Shown piece by piece: positions 1-8,867 of a DNA stretch of 37,301 nucleotides. The notes below the pieces were generated by a model. That model was given only the letters and a program-made list of their open reading frames with translations, did not search any database and was not told the origin of the DNA. Positions within the stretch are counted from its first letter, which is position 1. The number at the start of each line of letters is the position of its first letter. A program made the position numbers and the translations under genes. Location: the NCBI GenBank assembly GCA_051000345.1, contig JBPCOJ010000008.1, forward strand, positions 1 to 37,301, in the 5' to 3' direction. The stretch is from JBHENC01 sp051000345. GTDB lineage: Bacteria; Acidobacteriota; Blastocatellia; Pyrinomonadales; Pyrinomonadaceae.

Positions 1-188
1 ACGATGCTCAACAACTCGCAGGGCATGGTAAGTCTCCTGTGACTCTTTCTTGGTCGAAATCAGTCAATCAACTTACTGCCCTGCGTTCTCTTTTTCAAAG
101 ATCAAAATGGATAAAGTCGAGCTAAGACTGATAACGTTGCGCGCGATCAGGTTGACAGAACTAAAACTTGCCGAACGAGCATCGGAGC

Positions 189-680
189 ATGAAAATAATT
201 CGAGATACGGGAAGCCACTTTGATCTGGACGATTCACCGGCGCGCAGTCTTATTGATGAACTTCTTTCGCGCCCTTTATTTGCTCATCTCGCAACTGCGT
301 CCGAGTCAGTACCGCGCGAGTCGCCGGTCTGGTTTCTCTGGGAGAATGACGCTCTCTGGATTATCGGAAATTATCGAACCGATTCATTTCCATCACGCCT
401 TGAGCGGGAGCCGCGATGCGCTGTCGGGATAGTAGATTTCAATATCTCAACGGGGCTTGTCCGGCACGTTGGCTTTCGTGGCAAAGCTCTTATACAGCCG
501 CACGATCAAGACCGCGCAAAGCGTTTATTGAGTCGGTATCTTGGCGCGCAAACGGAGAAGTGGGATGCGCGTTTTGTGAAGGTGCTCGGCGATGCCGATT
601 ACATATTCGTTCGCTTCCAACCGGAAACGGCGGTAGTGCGAGATCAATCGTACACGGTTAGCGGAAGCACGCGCGCCTAA
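189..680 (+). CDS. Pyridoxamine 5'-phosphate oxidase-fold (PPOX) flavin-binding protein
   Basis: A 163-residue single-domain protein of the FMN/F420-binding split-barrel superfamily. The pattern near the N-terminus, LFAHLATASESVPRESPVWF followed by DALWIIGNYRTDSF, is the usual first strands of this fold, in which a conserved stretch of the form 'lATv..dG.P...pvwf' contacts the flavin phosphate. Family members are oxidoreductases on F420, FMN or haem, or simple flavin binders; the substrate cannot be told here. I chose the ATG at 189 (MKIIRDTG); a TTG at 168 in the same frame would add seven residues but has no ribosome site. It stands alone, 34 bp ahead of the NYN-domain gene on the same strand, so the two may be co-transcribed. 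Fold call is fairly firm, specific activity unknown. Confidence 0.72.
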   Translation: MKIIRDTGSHFDLDDSPARSLIDELLSRPLFAHLATASESVPRESPVWFLWENDALWIIGNYRTDSFPSRLEREPRCAVGIVDFNISTGLVRHVGFRGKALIQPHDQDRAKRLLSRYLGAQTEKWDARFVKVLGDADYIFVRFQPETAVVRDQSYTVSGSTRA

Positions 681-714
681 CTGGTCGCCCGTAGTAATTC
701 GCAGATCAAAGGCT

Positions 715-1206
715 ATGCCATATCTCATTGACGGCAACAACGTGATAGGGCAGCGCGCCGGGTGGCAGAAGGATCGCAACGGCGCGCGGCGTCGGTTGTT
801 GGATGAGTTGGCGGAGTTTGCCGCCGCGAAGCGTGCGCGTCTGTTGGTAGTATTTGACGGCGCGCCGCTACAGCATTTCGCCGATGGCGCGAGTTACAAA
901 GCTGCTGTGCGAGTTTTTTATGCGGCGCGAAATTCAAATGCAGACGAGCGTATCAAAGCGATGGTTGAAGCCTCCCGCGAGCGTCGCACTTTGATCGTCG
1001 TGACGAGTGATCGCGCTCTCGGCGAATATGTCCGGCGCTGCGGCGCGCAGGTGGTAAATGCCAAAGAGTTTTGCAGGCGAATGGAAGAATCAGCGCAAAA
1101 GCGTGACACGCAGAGTGCTTCATCGAAAACAGTCGAGCCGGTAACGAACGAGACTATGCCCGAATGGATGCGTTATTTCGGAGTCGCGCCGGAAGACGAC
1201 GAGTAA
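715..1206 (+). CDS. NYN-domain (YacP/Rae1-like) ribonuclease
   Basis: A 163-residue protein of the PIN-like NYN family, related to YacP/Rae1, which cleaves mRNA on ribosomes in Bacillus. The N-terminus YLIDGNNVIG carries the first conserved acidic residue (Asp6 followed by GNN). A second strand, LLVVFDGAP, and a third acidic cluster, VVTSDRALGEYVRRCGA, complete the expected active-site layout. The last ~50 residues (after NAKEFCRRMEE) are polar and low-complexity, ending in a short WMRYFGVAPEDDE tail. It follows the PPOX gene by 34 bp on the same strand and faces the SlyD gene, with a hairpin-forming repeat between them. The nuclease assignment is from family membership; its RNA target is not visible. 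Confidence 0.8.
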   Translation: MPYLIDGNNVIGQRAGWQKDRNGARRRLLDELAEFAAAKRARLLVVFDGAPLQHFADGASYKAAVRVFYAARNSNADERIKAMVEASRERRTLIVVTSDRALGEYVRRCGAQVVNAKEFCRRMEESAQKRDTQSASSKTVEPVTNETMPEWMRYFGVAPEDDE

Positions 1207-1210
1207 AGCT

Positions 1211-1284
1211 CAGTTTACAGTTTTGAGGTTTCAGCTTCCGGTAAACGCCTGTTTCTTCCGGCTGAAAACTCAAACTCAAAACTG
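1211..1284. terminator. Imperfect inverted repeat between convergent genes, likely bidirectional terminator
   Basis: Arms at 1211-1235 and 1261-1284 are near-complementary (left ends in TTTCAGC, right begins with GCTGAAA). They fill the whole gap between the convergent NYN and FKBP genes. No strong T-run follows, so it may be a chromosomal palindromic repeat that doubles as a terminator. Confidence 0.5.
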
Positions 1285-1289
1285 ATCCC

Positions 1290-1727
1290 TTACTGCTTTT
1301 CAATGTTGACGAGTTCGATGTCGAAGGTGAGTTTGTGACCGGCGAGCGGGTGATTGGCGTCGAGCGTGACTTGATCTGCGGTCACGTCCGTGATGGCGAC
1401 GGGAATCTGGTTGTTGTCGGGCAATTGCATAATGAGATTCATGCCGATTTGCGGCTCTGCGTCGAGGTTCATGCTGGAGCGCGCAACCGATTGCACGAGC
1501 GTATCTATACGCTGCCCGTAAGCATCGTCGGGTTCGATTTCGATTGTTTTTTTGTCGCCGACGCGCATTCCCATCACGGCTTCATCAAAGCCCGGAATCA
1601 CCTCGTCCGCGCCGACTACGAATTCGAGCGGGTCGCCGTCTTCGGATGAATCGAACGTCTCTCCGTCTTCGAGGCGTCCCGTGTAATGCACGCTCACCGT
1701 ATCGCCTTTTTGGACTGTCTCTGGCAT
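1290..1727 (-). CDS. FKBP-type peptidyl-prolyl cis-trans isomerase, SlyD-like
   Basis: A 145-residue SlyD-class FKBP: a proline isomerase/chaperone. The FKBP half begins VQKGDTVSVHYTGRLEDGETFDSS, and the IF (insert-in-flap) chaperone domain is seen in the middle (AYGQRIDTLVQSVARSSM through ITDVTADQVTLDANHPLAG). The motif D-x-N-HPLAGH is typical of SlyD. The histidine/cysteine-rich nickel-binding tail of E. coli SlyD (196 aa) is absent, so a metallochaperone role is not indicated. The start at 1727 is chosen because GGAG sits nine bases upstream and the family begins here; the longer reading frame to 1868 adds an arginine-rich, unrelated N-terminus. No signal peptide, so cytoplasmic. It is divergent from the VWFA gene. 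Confidence 0.9.
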   Translation of the reverse strand: MPETVQKGDTVSVHYTGRLEDGETFDSSEDGDPLEFVVGADEVIPGFDEAVMGMRVGDKKTIEIEPDDAYGQRIDTLVQSVARSSMNLDAEPQIGMNLIMQLPDNNQIPVAITDVTADQVTLDANHPLAGHKLTFDIELVNIEKQ

Positions 1728-1888
1728 GATAACTCCGTTCCGATAATGGTTTTCCCGAGCGCCGAAAGCATCGCACAAACAGTCTCGAAAATCCAGCGCG
1801 CTGCACAACATAAAGCGCCTTCGCAATGCTTCACGCGCCGCTTTGTCAAACATCCTTTCGGACATCATAAACTCACGGGAGACTCAGT

Positions 1889-4234
1889 ATGAAAAAGCGC
1901 TCCTTACTCGCACTCTTGCTTGTGCTCAATCTAGTCTCGTCAGCTTTCGCACAAGACCCAGTCGTTACGTCACGACAAATCTCTGCGCTGCCATCGCAGC
2001 AGAAGCAGCAATCGCCGTCGCCATCCGATCAAGAAGAAATCGTGCGCATCACGACTAATCTGGTGCAGGTCGATGCGGTTGTGACGAATAAGAAAACGGG
2101 CAAACAGGTGACGGACTTGCGCTCCGAAGATTTCGAGATTTCCGAAGACGGGCGCGCGCAGAAGCTTACTAATTTTTCCTACGTCGCTCTGCAACCCGCC
2201 GCTGCTACTGCGCCGCTCATTCCCGGCGCGGCAACCGCCGCTAAGTCTTCCGGCAAAAACGCTGCGCCAGTGCCGCCCGCGCGCCTTCGCCCGGAGCAAG
2301 TGCGGCGCACGATTGCGCTCGTTGTCGACGATCTAGGCCTTTCGTTTGAAAGCACTGCTTATGTGCGCGGCGCATTGAAGAAATTCGTTGATGAGCAAAT
2401 GCAGGCGGGCGACCTCGTCGCGGTGCTGCGCACGAGCGCAGGCATGGGCGCGTTGCAGCAATTTACTTCCGACAAGCGACAACTCTACGCCGCCATCGAA
2501 CGCGTGCGCTGGTATCCGAACGGGCGCGGCGGCGTCAGCGCTTTTGCGCCGATTAATTCAATTGACACGGCGGCGAAAAACGGCGGCAACTCGAATTCGA
2601 GTGATAGCGACATTGAAAAAAGCAACAGCGCGCGCGAAGACGTGGAAAGTTTCCGCGAACAGCTATTTGCCGTCGGCACGCTCGGTGCGGTCAATTTCGT
2701 GTTGCGCGGGCTTCGGGAATTGCCCGGACGCAAATCCGTCGTGCTGCTTTCCGACGGCATTAAAATTTTCAACAAGTCCGGCGAGAGCGACCGCGTGCTG
2801 GAAGCGCTGCGCCGCCTGACAGACCTCGCCAATCGTGCTTCCGTTGTCTTTTACACGCTGGATGCGCGCGGCTTGCAAACGCTCGGCTTGACGGCGGCAG
2901 ACGACACCTCTGGCCTTTCGTCGGATCAGATTGAACAGTCCATGCAAGACCGCCGCAGCGATTTCTTCGAGTCGCAGAACGGCTTGAATTATCTTGCGCA
3001 GCAAACCGGCGGCTTCTTCATTCACAACACGAATGATTTAGGGCGCGGGCTGCGGCGCGTGCTCGAAGACCAGAGCGGCTATTACCTTATCGGCTATCGC
3101 CCGGACGACTCGACCTTCGACCCCGCGACTGGCCGCCGTAAGTTTCATCGCTTAAGCATCAGCGTCAAGAATCATCCTGAATTGAAGGTGCGAACGCGCA
3201 ACGGTTTTTATGGCGTGACAAACGAGGAAGCGCGCCCCGCTGCGCCGCATACGCGCGGAGAACAATTAATGACTGCGCTGACTTCGCCTTTTTCATCCAA
3301 CGAGATGCACTTGCGTCTTACTTCGCTTTTCGGCAACGATCCGCGCGCAGGCTCGTTTATGCGTTCGCTGCTTTATGTAGACGGGCGCGATCTTTCGTTT
3401 ACGGAAGAAGTGGACGGCTGGCACAAAGTCGTGCTGGACGTTGCCGCCTATACCTTCGGCGAGAACGGGCGCGTCATCGATCCGCTCAATCGCACGGAAA
3501 CGATTCGCGCGCGCGGCGACGAATATCAAAGGCTTCTGCAAACAGGTCTTATTTATGTGCTCAATGTGCCAATCAAAAAACCGGGAGCATATCAATTGCG
3601 CGTTGCCGTGCGCGATGCCGCAACCGAGCACGTAGGCTCCGCCAGCCAATTCATCGAAGTGCCGAACCTTGAAAAAAACCGTCTGGCGCTTTCCGGTATC
3701 GTCGTGAGAAGCGGCAGCACTGCGGAAGCGGACGCCGCAAAGACCAAGAGCAACAACGCAGCCGCGCCCGCGCAGACTCCTGCCAGCGCAGCCGCGCCCT
3801 CTACGACTATTGCGCCGCCGAAAGCACAAACTAATTCTATGGTAAGCAATGCGGCAAGCAACTCAAAGAACGACTCGACGAGCATGGCGGAAGCATTGGC
3901 AGGCCCCGGCGTGAGGCGCTTTCATTCCGATATGTTGCTTGATTACGGCTACGCGATTTACAACGCGCAGCTTGATCGCGCAACGCGTCGCCCGCAACTG
4001 CAAAGACAAGTACGACTCTTTCATGACGGCCAACTCTTATTTACGAGTGACCCGTTGCCCGTCGACCTCGCGGATCAATCGGATATGAAGCGGCTCAACA
4101 TCGGCGGGCGTTTGCAACTCGGCTCTGCGCTCGCGCCCGGCGAATACGTTCTGCAAGTCGTCGTAACGGATTTGCTCGCCAAGGATAAGTACCGCACCGC
4201 GACGCAGTACATCGACTTTGAAACGGTGAAGTGA
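1889..4234 (+). CDS. Secreted VWFA-related protein of the acidobacterial type
   Basis: A 781-residue exported protein. Residues 1-22 are a clear signal peptide ending SSAFAQ. After a proline/glutamine-rich linker comes the domain typical of acidobacterial VWFA-related proteins (TIGR03436-like): EEIVRITTNLVQVDAVVTNKKTGK, then DLRSEDFEISEDGRAQKLTNF. The von Willebrand A fold follows with IALVVDDLGLSFEST in place of a canonical MIDAS DxSxS, and later LPGRKSVVLLSDGI. Around residue 600-660 there is an Ala/Ser/Thr/Asn-rich low-complexity linker, then a C-terminal beta-rich region ending near ATQYIDFETVK. GGGAGA lies just upstream of the ATG. Its stop lies 8 bp before the selB start, so translation may be coupled, although no functional link to selenocysteine is evident. 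These proteins are abundant in Acidobacteriota; their role is not established. Confidence 0.85.
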   Translation: MKKRSLLALLLVLNLVSSAFAQDPVVTSRQISALPSQQKQQSPSPSDQEEIVRITTNLVQVDAVVTNKKTGKQVTDLRSEDFEISEDGRAQKLTNFSYVALQPAAATAPLIPGAATAAKSSGKNAAPVPPARLRPEQVRRTIALVVDDLGLSFESTAYVRGALKKFVDEQMQAGDLVAVLRTSAGMGALQQFTSDKRQLYAAIERVRWYPNGRGGVSAFAPINSIDTAAKNGGNSNSSDSDIEKSNSAREDVESFREQLFAVGTLGAVNFVLRGLRELPGRKSVVLLSDGIKIFNKSGESDRVLEALRRLTDLANRASVVFYTLDARGLQTLGLTAADDTSGLSSDQIEQSMQDRRSDFFESQNGLNYLAQQTGGFFIHNTNDLGRGLRRVLEDQSGYYLIGYRPDDSTFDPATGRRKFHRLSISVKNHPELKVRTRNGFYGVTNEEARPAAPHTRGEQLMTALTSPFSSNEMHLRLTSLFGNDPRAGSFMRSLLYVDGRDLSFTEEVDGWHKVVLDVAAYTFGENGRVIDPLNRTETIRARGDEYQRLLQTGLIYVLNVPIKKPGAYQLRVAVRDAATEHVGSASQFIEVPNLEKNRLALSGIVVRSGSTAEADAAKTKSNNAAAPAQTPASAAAPSTTIAPPKAQTNSMVSNAASNSKNDSTSMAEALAGPGVRRFHSDMLLDYGYAIYNAQLDRATRRPQLQRQVRLFHDGQLLFTSDPLPVDLADQSDMKRLNIGGRLQLGSALAPGEYVLQVVVTDLLAKDKYRTATQYIDFETVK

Positions 4235-4242
4235 AGGAGTTA

Positions 4243-6162
4243 ATGACACGCTCCATTATCGTCGGCACAGCCGGGCATATTGATCACGGCAAAACGACGC
4301 TCGTGCGTTTGTTGACGGGCATCGACGCGGATCGTTTGCCCGAAGAAAAGCGGCGCGGCATTACGATTGATCTGGGCTTTGCGGAACTCGATTTAGACGA
4401 TGTGCGCATAGGCTTTGTGGACGTTCCCGGCCATGAGCGTTTCGTCAAAAATATGCTGGCGGGCGCACACGGCATAGACGCTGTGGCGCTCGTCATTGCC
4501 GCAGATGAAGGCGTGATGCCGCAGACGCGCGAGCACTTTGAAATCACGCGCCTGCTCGGTATCGAGCGCGGCCTCGTCGTTCTGACCAAAACGGATATGG
4601 TCGATGCTGAACTGCTGGAACTCGTCGAAGCCGAAGCGAAGGAGTTGGTGAAGGATTCCTTTCTCGAAGCAGCGCCCATTGTTCCTATCAGCGCGCGTTC
4701 GGGCGCAGGGCTTGAAGAATTAAAATGCATTCTGCGCGAAGTGGCATTGAGCGTGCCTGCACGTTCCGTAGACACCGTTACCAGATTGCCGATTGACCGT
4801 GCCTTTACGATGCGCGGCTTCGGCGCAGTCGTGACCGGCACGCTCGTAAGCGGAGAAATCAGCGCGGGCGACGAAATGGAGTTGTTGCCGATTGAGACGC
4901 GCGTGCGCGTGCGCGGATTGCAGGTGTACGGGCAGACAGTCGAGCGCGCCGTCGCCGGACAACGCACAGCAGTAAACTTAAGCGGCATTGAAAAAACGCA
5001 ACTCGAACGCGGCATGGTGCTCGCGCCCGCCGGACGCCTGCGCTCCACACAAATGCTCGATGTCGAACTAAACGTGCTGGAGAGCGCCGCACGTTCCTTG
5101 CGGACGCGTGCGCGCGTGCGCGTGCATCACGGGGCGGCGGAAATCTTAGCGCGCGTGCGCGTGCTGGAAGACGGGGGCGAGATTGCGGCGGGCAAAAAGG
5201 GTTTCGCGCAACTGCGTCTTGAATCGCCGCTCGTCGCGTTACCCCATGATCGTTTTATACTGCGCTCGTATTCGCCTTCGCGCACCATCGCGGGCGGGCA
5301 AGTGCTCGATGCCTTTCCCGTCAAACATCGCGGGCGCGAAGCTGAAAAGACTCGCGCGGCGTTAAATGAATTGACGAAGGCCGATCACGCCGCGCGGTTC
5401 GCTTTTTTTGTCGATGCGGCGGGCGAACAAGGCTTGCGGCGCGCGGACATTTACGCGCGCACGGGCTGGCGCGACGAAGTTTTTTTAGACGCCGCGCGCA
5501 AGGCAATCGAGCGCGGCTTAGTAATCGAAGCGGACGGCGTGTACATCGGGCAAACAAGTTTTGAACAATTGGCGGGCGCTGCCGTCGCAGAACTCCTAAG
5601 CTTTCACAAACGCGAACCGCTGGCACGCGGATTGGCGCGCGAGACTTTGCGCGAGCGCCGCTTTAATTATGCCGCGCCGGAAATTTTCCGCGCCGTTCTC
5701 GCGCAACTCGAAAATGAAAACACCGCCGTTGCCGAAAAGGATTTCGTGCGCCACGCCGCGCATGAATTTTCTTTATCGACAACGGACGCCGAACTCCTGC
5801 GCCGCCTCGAACAAGTTTACAGGCAAGCGGCGCTCGCGCCGCCCGCGCTCGATGAAGTGCTGGCGGGCGTTGCCGCAACAACGAAGGACGCGCGCGCGCA
5901 TAATCGCAAGATTCTGCAACTGCTGATCGATAACAAACAACTGGCGCGCATCAACGATGAATTATTCTTTCACCGCGATGCGCTTGACCAACTCGTTCAA
6001 AAACTTCTCGGCTACGCCGCGCAGTCCGACGGGCGCTTGATCGATGTCGCCGCCTTTAAGGAACTCGCCGGAACATCGCGCAAATATGCGATTCCGCTGC
6101 TTGAGTATTTCGACCGTGAGCGCCTGACACGTCGCGCCGGAAATCAACGTTTGATTCTTTGA
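4243..6162 (+). CDS. selB: Selenocysteine-specific translation elongation factor SelB
   Basis: A 639-residue GTPase that delivers Sec-tRNA to the ribosome at UGA codons marked by a SECIS hairpin. The G domain shows G1 (GTAGHIDHGKT, residues 8-18), a switch region RGITIDLGFA, G3 (DVPGH, 60-64) and G4 as TKTD (115-118). Beta-barrel domains follow. The C-terminal third has the tandem winged helices that bind SECIS RNA, ending with the family signature FKELAGTSRKYAIPLLEYFD. The ATG at 4243 is preferred over an in-frame GTG at 4231 because AAGGAG lies just before it and SelB proteins start at this point. Length is normal for SelB. No selA, selD or tRNA-Sec was found in the window, so the rest of the pathway must be elsewhere. 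Confidence 0.95.
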   Translation: MTRSIIVGTAGHIDHGKTTLVRLLTGIDADRLPEEKRRGITIDLGFAELDLDDVRIGFVDVPGHERFVKNMLAGAHGIDAVALVIAADEGVMPQTREHFEITRLLGIERGLVVLTKTDMVDAELLELVEAEAKELVKDSFLEAAPIVPISARSGAGLEELKCILREVALSVPARSVDTVTRLPIDRAFTMRGFGAVVTGTLVSGEISAGDEMELLPIETRVRVRGLQVYGQTVERAVAGQRTAVNLSGIEKTQLERGMVLAPAGRLRSTQMLDVELNVLESAARSLRTRARVRVHHGAAEILARVRVLEDGGEIAAGKKGFAQLRLESPLVALPHDRFILRSYSPSRTIAGGQVLDAFPVKHRGREAEKTRAALNELTKADHAARFAFFVDAAGEQGLRRADIYARTGWRDEVFLDAARKAIERGLVIEADGVYIGQTSFEQLAGAAVAELLSFHKREPLARGLARETLRERRFNYAAPEIFRAVLAQLENENTAVAEKDFVRHAAHEFSLSTTDAELLRRLEQVYRQAALAPPALDEVLAGVAATTKDARAHNRKILQLLIDNKQLARINDELFFHRDALDQLVQKLLGYAAQSDGRLIDVAAFKELAGTSRKYAIPLLEYFDRERLTRRAGNQRLIL

Positions 6163-6251
6163 TGATGTTCAAAATAGATTGGTTTAATTGAGACGCATTG
6201 TACTGTATATTCCCAAAGTTCTTTGCCATTCTGTTTGAAGAAGGCTACTAA

Positions 6252-7010
6252 ATGGATGTGATTTTCAAAATTCCTGAAGAATCGCCGGATTATGCCGCCC
6301 ATTCAGCTTTCGTGATCGAGCAAATCGCCGCGATTATGAAAGACTCAATTGACGGCGGACGCAATAAAATTTTCATCCACACAAATCTAAAGCGAGGCTT
6401 ACCTCTCGAAAATATCAATAAGGTCGCCGGGCCGTTTGTCGAAGCTTGGGCGGTAGAGCAGTTTGAGAATATTACGGATAATACAAACAACATCTATCAG
6501 CTAATCAATGTGGAAGCAGGAACACGCTTAAGCAAGTTCGATATTATTCTGCAATTCCGCATCGGTAATAAGACCGATTATGTTTCGGCGGATATTGATG
6601 TGAAAGCTACGGCGGAAGATATTGTAAAATCCGGTAAAAGCCCGAACATTACATCTTATGCAAGGATTCGCTCCGAATATGTTGCCGATCCTGATTTCAT
6701 CTTCATCATTCTTTCGTTAAAGCACAGAGTCTATGGAGAGAAGCAAGATACAGGAATGACGAATGGCATAATGGAAGTAGTGTCACACTCCGTATATGAC
6801 ATTAAATTTATTTCCGCGCGTGATTTGAACTACAACCCATCGCTTGGGACAGGTCAATTACAAATAAGAGACATTCATTATGTTGACTTGGAACAACGCA
6901 CGGCATGGGAATTTTGCCAACTGCTCGACGCTAAATTTATTCGCTCGAAAGGCGAAGCGGCATGGCTGGCGATGGCTGAGAAGCAGGGATGGATTAAAAT
7001 CGATGATTAA
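6252..7010 (+). CDS. Putative type II restriction endonuclease
   Basis: A 252-residue protein without a family I can name with certainty. Its 3' end overlaps a DNA methyltransferase by 8 bp, which makes it the likely cognate nuclease. Consistent with that, residues 96-118 show a PD-(D/E)xK-like pattern: FDIILQFRIGN with Asp97, then SADIDVKAT with Asp116-Val-Lys118. An upstream acidic helix (FVEAWAVEQFENI) could supply a further metal ligand. Aspartate in place of the usual glutamate would be a known variation. The gene and its partner are clearly AT-richer than selB before them, suggesting horizontal transfer. AAGG seven bases ahead of the ATG supports the start. The recognition sequence cannot be read from the protein. 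Confidence 0.65.
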   Translation: MDVIFKIPEESPDYAAHSAFVIEQIAAIMKDSIDGGRNKIFIHTNLKRGLPLENINKVAGPFVEAWAVEQFENITDNTNNIYQLINVEAGTRLSKFDIILQFRIGNKTDYVSADIDVKATAEDIVKSGKSPNITSYARIRSEYVADPDFIFIILSLKHRVYGEKQDTGMTNGIMEVVSHSVYDIKFISARDLNYNPSLGTGQLQIRDIHYVDLEQRTAWEFCQLLDAKFIRSKGEAAWLAMAEKQGWIKIDD

Positions 7011-7830
7011 GACCAATTATCTAAAGTGCGGCGATGCCGTCGCTATCATGCGCGAACTTCCTAATAATAGTATTGACCTGATAATAGCCGACCCGCCTTA
7101 TAATCTTGGCAAAGATTATGGCAACAACAAAGACCTTAAGGCGCGACATGATTACGAAGACTTTACGCATCTCTGGCTAAATGAAGTGAATCGTCTGTTA
7201 AAACCTACCGGCTCCATTTATGTTTTCATGGGTGTTAGGTTCATCTCCGACCTTTTCAGAATAATGGAAGATGAGTTAAAGCTGGTTTTTAATGGATGGA
7301 TTACTTGGCACTACACTCAGGGAATGGGTCGAAAGCAAGGATTTTCGCCGCGCCATGAAGATATACTTTACTTTACGAAGAGCGACGAGTTTACCTTTAA
7401 TCTGGATGATGTGAGAGTTCCGCAGAAGTATTTTCGTAAACGAAATAACATGAACGGAGCGAACCCGGGAGATGTCTGGCAATTCTCTCATGTGCATTAT
7501 TGTAGTGCGGAAAGAGAGAAGCATCCCACACAAAAACCCGAAGCGTTAATGGAGAGAATCATTCGCGCTTCTTCAAATGAAGGCGATTTAGTATTTGACC
7601 CCTTCGTAGGCAGCGGAACAACATGCAGAGTAGCGAATCTTTTAACTAGAAGATGGATTGGTGTTGACTTAAATCCCGACTACATACAAATGAGCGAAAA
7701 ACGCATTGAGCAAAAATCAACTGCCCTTGATTCTGTCGATCCACGAATCGAGCGCATACCGAAAGATTTACCTAAAGACGACAAAAAAATAGCCGACGAT
7801 GAAGGCTTTGTCGTGCAAACGCTTTTTTGA
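7003..7830 (+). CDS. Type II DNA methyltransferase, beta class (probable N6-adenine)
   Basis: A 275-residue SAM-dependent DNA methyltransferase. Motif IV DPPY (residues 30-33) comes first. The SAM-binding motif I, DPFVGSGTT (199-207), is near the C-terminus, preceded by HPTQKP. This order (IV, recognition region, I) defines the beta group; DPPY rather than SPPY favours adenine-N6 over cytosine-N4, though not absolutely. The ATG at 7003 lies inside the end of the nuclease gene (8-bp overlap); an in-frame upstream start would only extend into the nuclease coding region. The tail after residue 245 is charged and variable. With the preceding gene it forms a compact type II restriction-modification unit, AT-richer than its surroundings. 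Confidence 0.92.
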   Translation: MIKTNYLKCGDAVAIMRELPNNSIDLIIADPPYNLGKDYGNNKDLKARHDYEDFTHLWLNEVNRLLKPTGSIYVFMGVRFISDLFRIMEDELKLVFNGWITWHYTQGMGRKQGFSPRHEDILYFTKSDEFTFNLDDVRVPQKYFRKRNNMNGANPGDVWQFSHVHYCSAEREKHPTQKPEALMERIIRASSNEGDLVFDPFVGSGTTCRVANLLTRRWIGVDLNPDYIQMSEKRIEQKSTALDSVDPRIERIPKDLPKDDKKIADDEGFVVQTLF

Positions 7831-8080
7831 TTTCACCTGACCACAGCTATCGAAGCCTCTGGTTATACCTCAATTCATCTTAGGCATTGAAATAATTCTT
7901 GCGTTGTGCCAGCGGTGGCGCTAACATGTGCGCCATACGATTCGCAACGGCACGCCTTTCGGGAAATCGGAGAAGGCAGCGTGCCGGATAGTTTCCTTCT
8001 GAAAGTTTCACAGCACAGCGTTCACCCGGCTTTATTATCGCTATCGTTTCTTAATTCAGAACAAACGCCGGAGGTGCAAT

Positions 8081-8299
8081 ATGAAAAACATGATCGGCCC
8101 TTTAACTTTGCTGATTGCGATTGCGGCGGCCATTTTTGCCGTCTATGAATTTTTCCGGTTCGGGAATTCGCCGGGCAGGGAAGGCCACACCAACCATCTT
8201 TGGCTGGCGATTGTCGCGGCGGTCATCGCGTGCGCCTGCGCGCTGATCTTTTTCGTGCGCCGCGTCAATAAGGAAGAAGAGATTCACATTACATCCTGA
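8081..8299 (+). CDS. Small two-helix membrane protein
   Basis: A 72-residue protein with two hydrophobic helices (about residues 5-25 and 42-60) separated by a polar loop SPGREGHTNH, and a short cytoplasmic tail VNKEEEIHITS. A strong ribosome site (GGAGGTG) precedes the ATG, so I regard it as a real gene. The family is not recognised. The 250 bp between the methyltransferase and this gene holds no gene I can support. It is followed on the same strand, after 176 bp, by another small membrane protein. Confidence 0.65.
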   Translation: MKNMIGPLTLLIAIAAAIFAVYEFFRFGNSPGREGHTNHLWLAIVAAVIACACALIFFVRRVNKEEEIHITS

Positions 8300-8475
8300 A
8301 TGAGCAGAACCGCGAGAAATGTTTCTTCAAGCATCGCGGCGGCACGGCAGAGCAGGGAATAGTGTGCAACTTTCGGGCGCTTGCTTCGGGTTGCCGCAAA
8401 GATGTGTGTACCGCGCAGTCAAACGAAGCAGCCAGAGAAAAAGCTCTGCAAACTATTCACTAGGAGAGATCATAG

Positions 8476-8823
8476 ATGCTCATTGCTTTGCCTTCTGCGG
8501 CGGTGTACGCGCAAGTGTACGCGCCGCCCTCTTACATGATCGCGCCGCTCGCGCTGCTGTTAGTCGCGGGCGCAGTCGGATCGTTGATCGCGGCGGTGCT
8601 CGGATTTTCCAGAGCGCGCGCTTACGGCGCTTCGGCGCGCTGGTTCGCCCTCGCCTTTGTGTGCCTCGTCATTTACCACGCGCAATGGCTTATCGCGGGC
8701 ATCGCGCTCTCGCAGAACAACGCAAGCCTTGCCTTCGGTCTGCTGTCGTTCTTTAATTTGTTCGTCGTGCTCGCGTCCGTTTGCGCCATCATAGGCTTCG
8801 TCCGATTGACGGATTCACGCTAA
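8476..8823 (+). CDS. Small integral membrane protein
   Basis: A 115-residue protein, very hydrophobic, with about three further transmembrane helices after an N-terminal helix that may be a signal peptide (SAAVYAQ). The helices lie near residues 22-45, 55-77 and 86-108. TAGGAGAG sits a few bases upstream of the ATG. The last ~40 bp overlap the longest possible reading frame of the next gene, but that gene's likely start is after this stop. No family was recognised; nothing indicates a transport or enzymatic role. Confidence 0.6.
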   Translation: MLIALPSAAVYAQVYAPPSYMIAPLALLLVAGAVGSLIAAVLGFSRARAYGASARWFALAFVCLVIYHAQWLIAGIALSQNNASLAFGLLSFFNLFVVLASVCAIIGFVRLTDSR

Positions 8824-8867
8824 AACTCTTAACGCCTTTCACAGGCGCTCGACATCACGCGTTTCCT

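Noticed and set aside
7906..8148. Open frame between the methyltransferase and the small membrane protein
   Set aside because: Overlaps the start of the membrane-protein gene, which has a strong ribosome site; protein composition looks like a shadow frame.
8300..8475. Possible short peptide starting at the stop of the 72-residue membrane protein
   Set aside because: Only 20 codons, no ribosome site and no recognisable sequence.
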